64,000 nt of DNA, from the NCBI GenBank assembly GCA_015680685.1, contig MNCI01029622.1, positions 303,825 to 367,824 of the forward strand. The letters are read 5' to 3'. Below, one piece after another: positions 11,541 to 22,289 of this stretch; positions within the stretch are counted from its first letter, which is position 1, and every line of letters begins with the position of its first letter. Origin of the DNA: Gnetum montanum (Eukaryota; Streptophyta; Gnetopsida; Gnetales; Gnetaceae). The position numbers were made by a program, and so were the translations under genes. Under the pieces are notes generated by a model. That model saw only the letters and a program-made list of their open reading frames with translations, searched no databases and was not told where the DNA came from.

Positions 11541-11799
11541 CTAATAATATGTCATCATAGGACCATCGTCATTATGTGTTATCACCTATGATGAAACACT
11601 ATTTTGATCATTTATGTACAACATCCTTTTAAGTGGCAATCGAGCCTTGTAAAGGTTCATCATGCATAAGGTAAAACTTGATATTATCATACCACTTTCT
11701 TGTAGGAGTAGTATGAACTACAACTACAAACTTTTCCTTAGTGTTCTACATGATGGGAATAGCATAGTTCATATTTAAGGTGGGAAACTTGCTAAACAC

Positions 11800-12130
11800 A
11801 TCTGATGTCACATTGAGGGCTAGTGTTGTGATGGCATCAACTACATGTTAGATATCAATGTATGTAAATTTTTGCATCAATTTCTTTCCGAGGTCACAAT
11901 AAGATTGTAAATGTCTAAATTTGCATGCATAAACCTCACTTATTTCTTTAACCACAAGTTGTGAATCATCCTTGATCATTAAGCATTTAATTCCTATGTC
12001 ATGAGCTACCATCATTGTTGGTACATGGAAATTAAAAATGGTAGGCAAAGTGTTGGATCTCACTAGATGGAAATGTTATGATGGAAATGGTACTAGCCCC
12101 ATGGATAGTTGAAGCTTTTTTAAAGTTCAT
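11800..12130 (-). pseudogene. Archaeal-type RNase H of element D (partial)
   Basis: The second RNase H domain that marks Tat elements. Readable motifs are IKDDSQLVVKEISEV and LQSYCDLGKKLMQKF (11848-12063). They align with CRDSQLIVNQITEV and PYCDLAKSLLKQF in element B. The N-terminal DGAS motif is decayed, and the segment corresponding to TNNVAEYEGL is mutated. Confidence 0.65.
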
Positions 12131-12249
12131 AATGACCTCATATCCCTCAAGAACTTGGCTGGTGATAATGTGTTCATTGAGAACTTTAGGCTCAATGGCT
12201 GCATTGTCATCAACTAGTGAAGCAGTGAGTTGTGCGACTATAACTTGAT

Positions 12250-13875
12250 CTTTTTTTTTTTTATGTTTGAGAAATATAATGAAGATTAAACTCTGTTGTT
12301 ATGGCTATCCAACGGGCTATTTAGATACTTTCATAGATATTGATCAATTATGGATCTAGGTACATTATCTTTGCAAATGATATTAAATTAGCTTTAAAGA
12401 TGTAGTATCTCCACTTCTTCAATGAGAAGACTAGGGCTAGATAGTACTTCTCTACTTAGGTGTATCATGTCTCATAAGCCATCAATGAATGGCTAAGGTA
12501 GTATACCAAAAACTATTCTCCATCATCTCATTTTTTATAGAGTAGAAAGGTAGTGGAAAAATCAAAGATAACAAGGTATATATAAAAAGGTTTATCCTTT
12601 TATGGTGCATAGACCGTTGGCAGTTATGCAAACTCTTGCTTAAGGTTTTTAAAGGCTCCTTAGCATTGAGTTATCCACTCATAGTGAACTTCTTTCTTAA
12701 GAAAGTGTTGCATGGGTTGTAACTTATCTATAAGCCTAGTGATGAACCTATTGATAAACTATAATCTACCTTGTATTCGCTAAAGCTCCTTAAGATTAGT
12801 TAGTTTTGGCAAGTTGGACATGGCTTTAACCTTGTCAAGACCAACATGTATCCCTACTTCAAATACTACAAAGCTGAGCATCTTACCAATTTTGATGCTA
12901 AAGATATACTTTTTGGGATTAAGCCCAAGCTCGTAATTAAGAAATCATTTAAGCACATGGTCAAGGTCATGTGCATGGTCATTGGCCACTTTGGAGTTAA
13001 TGGCTATATCATCTACATAATCATTGAGAAATCCTAGCATATAGTCACTAAAGAGATACATCATTGCTCTTTGTAGGTTGCTCATGTGTTCTTTAGGCCA
13101 ATGGACATCATAGTATAACAAAAGGTACCCCAAGGGGTCATGATCATATTGAGTTGATGTTCTAGGTTAAACCTAATCTAGTTGTATTCCAAGAACCCAT
13201 CCATAAAGGATAATAAGACATGCCTAGTTGTAGTATTGATAAGCTGATCAATACTAGGCAAAGGAAAATGATCTTTGATAGTTGCCTTATTTAGGTCTTG
13301 AAAATAAATGCAAATATGTATACTCCCATTTTTCTTAGGAACTACCAATATGTTGGACACCTATTCCAGGCAATCAACAACTTTGATGAAACTAGGCTGG
13401 TATAGTTTTGTGATTTCATCACAAACTGCCAAAGCCAAATCAAGTCTAATCTTATGAACCTTTTGCTTGACAAGTCTAATGCTAGGATTGAGTATGATAT
13501 TATGTTGGACTAAACATGGGTCAATACCTAGAATATCTTCATATGACTAGTCAAAGGACTTAATATTATCTTGTAGGACCTTGGTGATGTCTTGAGCTTG
13601 TTGAAGTTCTAGTAAGAAACTTAGTTTTAGGGTTTTCTCCTCGCCACTATGTCCCATGATAGGAACCTTAGCTAGAGAACCTTTGGTAATGTTAATAGCT
13701 TGTAGGTCAAGGATTTTGATTAGGTTTCTAGACCATTCTAGAGGTTTATCTATCAAGGCTATGTGGTCGACAAGATTCTTAGGCTTAAGATCTAGGCAAT
13801 TAGGATCAATAAACTATTCAACATCATCGTGGGATTGGCTTAGGCTCAAAGGCAAATTGATTTGCTCCTAGTTAA
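12250..13875 (-). pseudogene. Reverse transcriptase and RNase H of element D
   Basis: The minus strand shows, in order, LDLQAINITKGS and ITKVLQDNIKSF (upstream linker, 13547-13756), SNILVVPKKNGSIHIC, FQDLNKATIKDHFPLPSIDQ, LLSFMDGF (13178-13360), then a catalytic YVDD box in DYVDDIAINSK (about 13020-13060), followed by a decayed connection/RNase H stretch to about 12250. YVDD is intact although frames break repeatedly. The sequence pattern (KATIKDHFPLP, FMDGF) is that of the Tat lineage and matches element B closely. Confidence 0.8.
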
Positions 13876-14756
13876 TCATACTCTAGTATTGCATGTTAAA
13901 CATAAGCATACTAAGTGGTTCCTGGGTAAAAATGAGTAAATAATGCCAAAAAAAGTATAAAATATCTTAGTAACTATGCAAACACATGTTATTTCAAGGT
14001 CAAAAAAAATGCAAACAAGGTCAACCAAGGCTATAAGAGATAGGTGAAGGTAAATAAGTCAGAAAAAATGTAACATAAGGTTAAATAGAGGCCAAACAAG
14101 GTCAAAATTAGCTATAATATAATTAAAGTATTAAAAAAAAGGTGAAACATGATCTACTAAGGTAAAATTTTTCCAGTTTTAGGCCTTAAATGACCATGTT
14201 ACTAGTTTAAGACCTTGGTGTTGGGGGGGGGGGGGGGGGGGGGTGNTAGTTGCATGGTGTTAAATGATGGTCAAGAATGATCAAACCCCATTACCCAACA
14301 CTAATCAAAGTCTAAAAAAAGCTTACAGAGGTCATAATAGAGAAAATGAGGTAGATATGATGAAACTAAAGCTATGTAAAGGCTGAATGAGGTCACTTGA
14401 TGTTGTTAAGATCATCAATGCATAAAAACGTCAAAATAAGTTGAAACATCATGAAAGAAGGTCAAATCAATCAAGGTCTACAACATATGGTAAAACATTA
14501 TCATTATTAATGAAAAAGGATTATTTTTTTCTAGTGTTAGGCCTTAGTGGGCCATGGTAAGGGGCTACATAGAAGACAAGTAGGTTTGAACATCTATGAA
14601 GGCTATTTTAATGTTTTTTTTCTGATAAAAAATGAGGTTTTTCCAGGCATCCACATTGGAGCCATGCTGACTAGTGTGGGTGGGATGACCCCTAGCATGG
14701 ATATGGTGGTCATGTTATTTCCTAGGTTGATTTTGATTAATTAATTTTTAAAGGAT
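13876..14756 (-). other. RT-proximal part of D spacer
   Basis: Non-coding. Holds words like aggtcaa repeated through 13990-14110, minisatellite relics at 14173-14220 and 14531-14560, a poly-G run with an N, and one copy of the ~185-bp repeat (about 14640-14740) before the copia insertion. Confidence 0.5.
14221..14246. repeat. Poly-G run ending in an N
   Basis: More than 20 consecutive G residues after ttg, followed by tgn. This is a homopolymer slippage site and a likely sequencing problem. Confidence 0.8.
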
Positions 14757-15482
14757 TGTTAAACTTAGAGGGAGGAAGGGGGTGGGGGGGGATGACCCCT
14801 AGCACACCAAATTTTATGTGGTTCCCCCACTTGGTTACTTCACACTTAGAGGGTGGATTGCATGAACACCTCTGAACTTTGTTTCTTCAAAAATATGATT
14901 TAGAGGACACCATAACCTTTACAAGATTTGAGCTCCTTTATAGAGAATTTTGTTGCTATGAAATCTCTCAACCCCACAAGATCCCAACAAGCTTAGAATG
15001 TGGTTTGAAGGGCACCACACTGTGTACAAGCTCTAAGCTACACTCGAGAGTGATTCTATGACACATTCAACTTAATCTTTCAAGGTCTTGAAAAACTTAG
15101 AATGCAGTTTCTAGTATCCCACAACCTTTATAACTGCACCAACACTTAATCTTGTAGGAGCTTGATAAGCTCAAGCAAGATGCCCTTTCCCAAGAATTAC
15201 ATCAACCCTATAGGGAAACAAAAGAAAATAACAATTACAAGGAAAGAATGCAACTAAATTTGCTAATCCTTATAGTTTGAGGTACAACCCACTTTGATCA
15301 CTTACAATGGACAAAAGATGGTATAATGAAGAACAATAATAAGAGAATGATGTATACAATGATTACGTGATAATAACACTTGATGATACACAATTTTTGC
15401 TCATTTTCCAATGGAATGAAGTATTATTGTAGCCAATATGTTTTCAAAAATGCCTCAGAATTTGTGTAATAGCTATCTAACA
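14757..15482 (-). repeat. Copia 3' LTR
   Basis: Shares long stretches with 17716-18475, for example gaactttgtttcttcaaaa, tacaagctctaagct and caataataagagaatgatgt. Similarity stops near 15490. Confidence 0.7.
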
Positions 15483-16299
15483 TTTACTGGAAATTCCAAT
15501 ATTGGCTACAAGAATAAATTCCAATTACAATACATGCCTCAGAATTTGAGATATTTTGAGATATTATTATTTTGAAGATTTATATGTTTCCCCTAGATAC
15601 ATGCTTGAGTTTGTTCCTTATGTCGAAATGCATCTATTATAGAGAGATTTGTATTTTTCTTTGAGCCTTTTAGAATCTTCATGTTGCATTGAAATTATAA
15701 GATCAAGTGTGGAGACTAAGGTCTTCCATCGATGAACAATGAAGGTGCAAATATTTTTAAGATACTTATTAAGGAATCCCTTATGATTACATTAAAGGTG
15801 CCAAATCAAATGCTTCAAAAATCTTCTAAAAGAAATTGGACTTTATGATTTTAGAGGGAAGCAATAATGACATATCATATGGAACATAATACATATATGT
15901 TTAAATAGCAATGAATGATCAACAAAATGTTTTTAATCCATGAATTATAGTCAAGAGTTTTAACCCACTTGAAACCAATACATTCTAGTTACGAGCAAAA
16001 TTTTTTAACAAAATCTTTAAAAGCAACATAAGCAAGGCATTAAAATGAATTGCAAGATCAAGAATGTTTTTTAAAATCTCAAAATATTTCCAATAGCTTT
16101 TCATAACAATAAATTAATCTAGTCTCATTACATCAAGGAATAATAATTGTACCCATTCTTACCATTACTTATCTTCCTTATTGATGGAGAATGGAGGTGT
16201 CTAGGAAGCTTGAGAATAAGATTTCTCCTTTCAAGTTTCTTTTCTCATATGAACTTCTTCAATGTCCAAGGTTTTGCTCCCTTTTAAAAACTAGCTAGA
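15483..16299 (-). other. Copia interior downstream of gag, no gene
   Basis: AT-rich. 15520-15560 repeats tgcctcagaatttg from the LTR edge. No polymerase motifs seen on either strand. Confidence 0.4.
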
Positions 16300-17640
16300 T
16301 AGTGTCTTTTCAGTCTAACGTTCCTTCCTCTTAAGCTCTCCATGTTTTTCTATGGCCTTACATAATTCATTTTCTTAATGCAGTTTTATAAGACCAAGGA
16401 GTCTTGTGATATGACCAAGTATTCACATGATAAAGCTTTAAATTACACTTCCATTTTTTATGCCCAAACTTAATACAATAATAACATCTAATCCTCCTAT
16501 TGTAGTAAGAGTGATTGGAATGATCAAACCTTCGATGAGTCTTTTGATGGATAGGGGCTTCTTATAATGTAGTACCTTTACTCCTTTGATATTCCTTTAA
16601 ATGGGATGAAGGTTGTGTAGGTTCTTCTTCATGGGAATAGCATCTAAGTCCAATTTTATCTTATGGACTTCATCCTTGTCCAAGAACCATTGAAAGGGAC
16701 TCTTTTCCTTTAATTAGTGTCTCATTCACAAGTTTTACATCTACAATTTCTTCCTTAGCTTGATCATAAGACAAGGTTAGCTTTTCATTCTCAGCCCTTA
16801 GGTTTTATATTTCTTTTGCAAGATTAGAAATTATTGTATTTAATAAGGAAATTTCTTAAGCCTTTTTTTTAACTTGCTTGTTCAACTTTGTACAAATATT
16901 TTGAGAAGATAAAAGTTCATTACATAATAAACCAAACCTCTCATCCTCATTAAGTTCATCAATTGAGGTGTTAGCATCATCATCAATGAGATCCATATAG
17001 ATGAGATGTGAATCCTTTGCATTTTCCTCAACTTATTCTTCACTTTTCTCTTCATTATCCCAACTTGAGTAGAAGTTGGTCTTTCTCATCTCCTCATCAT
17101 TTCCATCCTTTTGTTGTAACCTATCATTACTAGGATATTTAGAGAGCACATGGCCTCTTCCACCACATATCAAGAATTCTATTGAAGATGAATCAAAATT
17201 ATAACCTAATTTTTTTTATCTCTTTCCTTACCTTCCAATTAATTTGGTTTTTGTTGATTGAAGCTCTTATTCATATGCTTAATCACATTGGTTAGTTTTT
17301 AAATCTCAACCTTAAGGTCTAAGTTCTCTTTCTTGAGATGAAATTATTTATCATTAAGAACTTCAATTTCTATTTCCTTGAAATGTAAAGGATCTTTTAT
17401 CTCAATGCACAAATCTTGGAAAGAAAGAACATCATGGAAAAATATTCCATACCTTTATTCAAATGAAACATCATTCAAATTATTATGAGTTTTATCAACT
17501 TTACAAGAACAATTTCCTTTATTTCTGAATGTAAGGAAGGGAATGAGAGACTTACCTTTATAGTATATGTGATATAGGAATTGAGCACACCAATTGATGA
17601 AGCACATTAGTTTCTTTGTCTAGATGTGTCTTATGTTGAT
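16300..17640 (-). pseudogene. gag: Copia gag
   Basis: The minus strand shows a canonical zinc knuckle C-x2-C-x4-H-x4-C (CYYCIKFGHKKWKC, 16445-16486). Upstream is a long polar, helix-forming segment (IDELNEDERFGLLCNELL, NLRAENEKLTLSYDQAKEE, GKESLSMVLGQG). Further upstream is a decayed knuckle-like CGGRGH (about 17170). The K-G-K-E-S/N-L-x3-L-G signature before the knuckle is frequent in plant copia gag polyproteins. Several stops are present. Confidence 0.65.
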
Positions 17641-17691
17641 TGCTCCTTCCATGTTCACTCTTGAAGATTGACATAAAGTGCAAGAGTACTA

Positions 17692-17704
17692 GGCTTTAAT
17701 ATCA
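17692..17704 (-). other. Copia primer binding site
   Basis: Plus strand ggctttaatatca; the minus strand TGATATTAAAGCC resembles the initiator-Met type TGGTATCAGAGCC at 10 of 13 positions, a few bases inside the LTR. Confidence 0.55.
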
Positions 17705-17715
17705 CTTTAGGATCA

Positions 17716-18475
17716 TTGAACTTAAAAGGAGGGATGAATAAGTTTCCCAAATCAAAAAACTCTTCAACACAAAATCACACCAAATTTTACATAGTTCCCC
17801 AACTTGGATACTCCACACATAAAGGGCAGAGGGCAGATTTCTTGCACACCTTTGAACTTTGTTTCTTCAAAATGTGGTTTAGAGGACATCATAACGTTTA
17901 CAAGATTTCAGCTCTTCACTACAAAATCTTTGAATCCTGGAAGGTCCTAAAAAGCTCAAAATGTGGTTTAAAGGGCACAACACCCTATACAAGCTCTAAG
18001 CTCCACTCTAGAGTGATTTGACGCAACAAATCCACTCAACCCTATAAGGTACTGACAAGCTTATAATGTGGCTTCTAGGATTTCACAGCCTTTACAACTT
18101 GAGTTCCACTTCTAAGTTTTGTGGTGCTACACCAACACTCAATCTTGTAGGATCTTGAAAAGCTTAAGTAAGTTGCCTTCCTGCAAGAAGCACATTAACC
18201 TCCTAGGATAACAAAAGAGAACAAAAATTACAAGGAAAGAATGTAACTAAATTTTTTGATCCTTGTACTTTGAGATACAACTCACTTTTATTACTTATAA
18301 TAGACAAAAGATAGAATAATGAGGAACAATAATAAGAGAATGATGTATACAATGATTACTTGATAATAACAATTGATGGTACATAATGCTTGCTAATTTT
18401 CCAATGGAGTGAAGGCTTCTTATAGCTAATATGTTTTTGAAAATACCTCAAAATTCATGCAATGCCTATCTAACA
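17716..18475 (-). repeat. Copia 5' LTR
   Basis: Partner of 14757-15482. It may extend further, to about 19067, where the minus strand again begins with TGTTGACCTTTTGG; the left copy lacks that extension. Confidence 0.65.
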
Positions 18476-19079
18476 ATTAATGGAGACATCTTATTCGAGA
18501 CTAAGATCTATTTTTGCATCAAACCTTCATTCTAGAAAGACATCTTCTCCATTGAAAAGAAATCTTTGTGGAGATGTCTTCATGAAGACATATTTCTCAT
18601 CAAAAAGACATCTATTATTTTTCAAAGAGATATTCTTCTAAGTAATCTTCAACTTATCCCAGATGTTTGCTATTTTTGGAAGACATCTACTCTTTAGGGG
18701 AGATATTGCTTCTATAGTAGAGACATGTCTTCTATAGGCCCTAAAAATAAAATTGCTCATTTTGATGTCAAGACCCTCTAGATGCCTCGAACCAAGTCCC
18801 CATAGATCCTATAACCTCATAAACTCATCAAAATGAGCCAAAACCACTCCAAAATATCCAAGAATCATCCTAAAAAAAATCAACATAAAATAGACACATT
18901 TCTCTTGCATTCTTTGTATTCATCCATGCTTCCTTGACTTCTTGTGTACCTGACTTTACTTGTGAGTCCTTGAGTCCTTTGCTCTTACTCCTATAAACAC
19001 AAAAACCACACAAACATCCTTTGTTCTCCATCTTCCTTAATGTTTTGACATACCAAAAGGTCAACATTCTTTACTTTTG
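18476..19079. other. Spacer or extended copia LTR
   Basis: 18480-18730 carries repeated agacatct and its complement, giving several small stem-forming pairs. 18870-19067 reads as a 65-codon minus frame of low credibility. This could be an extension of the copia LTR or part of D. Confidence 0.35.
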
Positions 19080-20960
19080 ATGACCTCTATGGTCAATGTA
19101 GTGTGTTGGGAAAAATGTTTGATCATTTCTAGCATTGATTTGGACCTCTAGAAGTCATTATTGCAGCATGGAACTACCACCCATGCTAGAGCAATGTTGG
19201 CCAATGTGGCCTTAGCATGGCTATAAGAGAAAATTGAATTTATGGCATCCAAAAGATCAAAATTGATGTTCTATTGACTTTCCTCACATTGATCAAGATT
19301 GATCATTTTGAAGGTCAAAACTTGCAATAAAAGTAGGTTTTAAGGTCCTACCCTTGAGAGCCATGCTAGCTAGTGTGGATGGGTAGACTCTTAGCCTAAA
19401 TTGCCTAGTTTGGATGAATACAAGGTTAAAAAAAGATCAAATTATAGTTGAATCTAGGGTTTTGGAATTGTATGCTTTCATAGTTAAGTTTTAAGGCCAT
19501 TTGATGGGTGTTAGGCTAGTAAAATCTTACTAGGGACTTCACCCACACTAGGGCCACATTGGCCAACATGGTGCCAATATCCATCAATGTGTATACTTTT
19601 GGTTTTTAGTTCTTGGTTGGTTTCAAAGGCAAGTTGACTAGGGTTTCAATCTTCTAGGCTTTCTATCAATGATTTTTGAGGTTTATGATTAAAACTAACC
19701 ATGTTTGAGGATCATTTGGGCTTTAGCAATGTTATACCCCCCTAGCCATGTTGGGTAGCATTGCTCTAGCATGGGTGAGGGGGTCTAATAAGTTTTTATG
19801 GTTGAAACAAGGTTAAATGGTCATTAGTTTAAGGGGTTTTTGTTCTAGGAATTATTGGGCTAATTGTTTGGCTTTTGAACATGTTGAAGTATTGTCAAAA
19901 GTGGTAAAGAACCTTACCCACATTGGGAAGCATGGCATTAGCCTTCCATAGCATGGCTACCTTGGAATGTTAAGTTTTAGTGGGTTCTAGCATCAACTCA
20001 ACCAAGCATTCAAGCTCCTAGGATTGAAGATGTTAATGGATAAGAGTTGGTAAGAAAATTAAAAATTTTAAGGTCCTTTGATATTTTTTGTAGTCATCCC
20101 CCTTTGAGCCACAATGGCTAGCATGGCTCCAATGTGGATGGATGGTGGATGATAGGTTTTTATCATTTTTTACCTATTCTCTAGCATCTGATGGCTCTTG
20201 GAGGCTCAGGTAGGATTTAAAGATCATAAGGATGTAATTTAAGGCTATTTTAGTGTGTTAATTGGTTTTTATGAGTCACCACCATGACATTGACATTGGA
20301 CCCACATTGGCCAGTGTGTGTGGGGGTTCCCTAGTGTGGGGACGATGTTTCACATGAATTTTAAATTGTCTTTTGTCAACTTGTCACTACCAAAGGCTAA
20401 ACAAAGGTGTTAAGGTCAAAATATGTTAACTAGAAGGTTACATTTGGTATTTTGTTGTTATACTCCATCCAACCATGCTAAGGCCATGCTGGCTAGTGTG
20501 GATGGAATGCCTCCTAGCATTGCTCCACTAGAATCCATGATTTTAACCACTTTGATTAGATTAAACAAGATTTTAGAGCTACCAAAGGCTTCTAATGGGG
20601 TTTCAGGTCTTGTTGGTTCATATCGAGGTCAAAATATGGGTTGGTTGATGTTTTTAGATGTTATTCCCCCTTGATCAAGACTGACCACTATGGATGGATC
20701 CTTGCCCAACATTGTTTTTCAAAGTGATAAGTATCATAAAGGATTTTAGCCTTTATTAGGACTTGGTGTTTGATAGTCACAACTCCAACTACTAAATATG
20801 GAAAGGCATGTATAGGTCTTCTTATTTTAAGCATGGAAGATTAGGACCCATGCTAGATCCACATTGCTTAGCATAGGTGAGAGGGATTTAGAGTTGTAGA
20901 ATGTTGTCAAAGGTTTCAAAGAGGTTAAACCCCATCATGGAGGAGGTTGTTAAGACTTAA
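19080..20960 (-). repeat. ~185-bp degenerate tandem repeat in D spacer
   Basis: A marker phrase like gccatgctagctagtgtggatggg recurs near 19186, 19363, 19547, 19744, 19925, 20112, 20300, 20480, 20680 and 20850, i.e. every 175-200 bp for about ten units. Between markers the units share aggtcaaa, ttttagg and ggttttcaatgtt-like words. A further unit lies at about 14640-14740, left of the copia element, which suggests that copia inserted into the array. Confidence 0.7.
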
Positions 20961-21263
20961 ATCCACTTTTTTAGGAGGCTCCTACTAGGGCCTATCCAAA
21001 TTCAAAATTTTATTTAAGGTTTTGAAACTCCCACCATCCCAATGTTGTAAAACTTTCCTCCCTTTGAACTATCATTACACCATGAGTTTTATCGATGTTA
21101 CATGGTTTCGTGTCGCAATTATGATATAAGGCTACATTTCCTAATTTACATGGTTATAATGTAATAAAGAAGTAAAATTGACTAGGTGAAAAGGTTGTAA
21201 ACTAAATCATAAATAATTTATGATGTTTTTCTAGATTTAGAAAATGTCAAGCCATGCAATTTG
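20961..21263. other. D spacer between satellite and minisatellite relic
   Basis: AT-rich, no gene and no repeat detected by eye. Confidence 0.35.
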
Positions 21264-21318
21264 CTAGTTTTCGGCCATGGTAGGCCATGTATTGGTAGTT
21301 TTAGGTCTTGGTGGGTTG
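21264..21318 (-). repeat. Minisatellite relic in D, same unit as in B
   Basis: Two units tagttttcggccatggtagg and tagttttaggtcttggtggg follow the protease in element orientation. They match the reverse complement of the 54621-55030 repeat of element B. More relics at 14173-14220 and 14531-14560. Confidence 0.6.
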
Positions 21319-21561
21319 TGAGCTATACATTTGTCTAGTAGGCATGAGATTCTCTTGAGAGAGCATATAAAGATAAAATCAACAATGAAATAGAATATAA
21401 TGTCACAAAGGTGAATAAACGATTGATAATAGGATGGATGAGATGTTTGTGTTTTAATCTTTAATAGATCAATGAGTTCCTTTGGCATGGTCTTGTGCTC
21501 AGAATATCTCTTGTTTAACATGGCAAGTCACATGCATTTCCATTGACCACTCCATATCACA

Positions 21562-22271
21562 AAGTTGATTTTTATAGCATCATTATTATCTTTGTTGTTG
21601 CTAGTACTAGTTTGAGTATTAGGAGTTTCTTCTTGAAACTTCACCTCTAAACCTTAGTTAATGTTGACATAATTAATTGAAGGTAGTGACACATTGTCTC
21701 CATGAATGATAATTTTCCTTTGCTCATATGACAAGTGAATCTCCTCATGTATAGGAGATTAAACTATGTGGAGCTTAGCCAACCATGATCTTCCTAAGAT
21801 CAAGTTGAATTTAGGTATCTCTTCAACCACTAGGAAGTTGGAAAATGTATGGAATTTCTTACCAACTATGAAATCCAAGGAAATAGAACCTTTCACTACT
21901 CCTTGTAACATATTAAATGACTTGATTGCTAATGTAGTGGTTTCTAGGATGTTCTTAGTTAAGCCTACCTTGCCAATAATGGAAAATGGTATCAAGTTAG
22001 TTGGTGCCCCATCATCTACATGAACACTGTGAACCTTGTATCTACCAACATGTATAACAATGAGGAGAGGAGAAAATAGCAAGTTCTCATTTTGAGAATT
22101 AATATTTACCTCCTTGTCATGAAATTTGAGTATGGGTTGATGTCTGTTTTCTCTAAGTGAAGCTTTCTCAATGATAGAGTAGATTGACTCTTTGTTGATG
22201 GGCATGTCTTTGCTCATAGGAATAAAGGTTAACACTTGAGCTAGTGCATCTCTATGAGTAAGAGAAGTCAT
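21562..22271 (-). pseudogene. Aspartic protease region of element D
   Basis: Longest open frame 22271-21759 (170 aa). Motifs: SVHVDDGAPTNLIPFSII, where DDGA-x-x-N-L-I-P takes the place of the DTGA/DSGS protease active site as in Tat elements, then KGSISLDFIV, VEEIPKFNLILGRSWL. The L-I-L-G-R-x-W block is the conserved protease flap/core end. Frame continues after stops with EEIHLSYEQRKIIIHGD, matching EINLPYVGREVVIHGD in B. Confidence 0.8.
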
Positions 22272-22289
22272 GACTAGGTTGTATAGGCT

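Larger units (their letters stand above)
14757..18475 (-). mobile_element. Nested Ty1/copia element, gag-only interior
   Basis: Two direct repeats (14757-15482, 17716-18475) share most of their sequence and frame a minus-strand interior holding a copia-type gag with zinc knuckle. A PBS resembling the initiator-Met site lies just inside the right LTR. LTRs read TGTTAGATAG... to ...ACA or ...TCA in element orientation. No protease, integrase or RT was found in the ~2.2-kb interior, so it is internally deleted. It sits in the protease-RT spacer of element D. Confidence 0.7.

Noticed and set aside
14221-14246. G-quadruplex-forming regulatory site
   Set aside because: A single long G homopolymer next to an N is more likely a sequencing or slippage artefact.
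21766-22023. 85-codon plus frame
   Set aside because: Exactly opposite the D protease; shadow frame.
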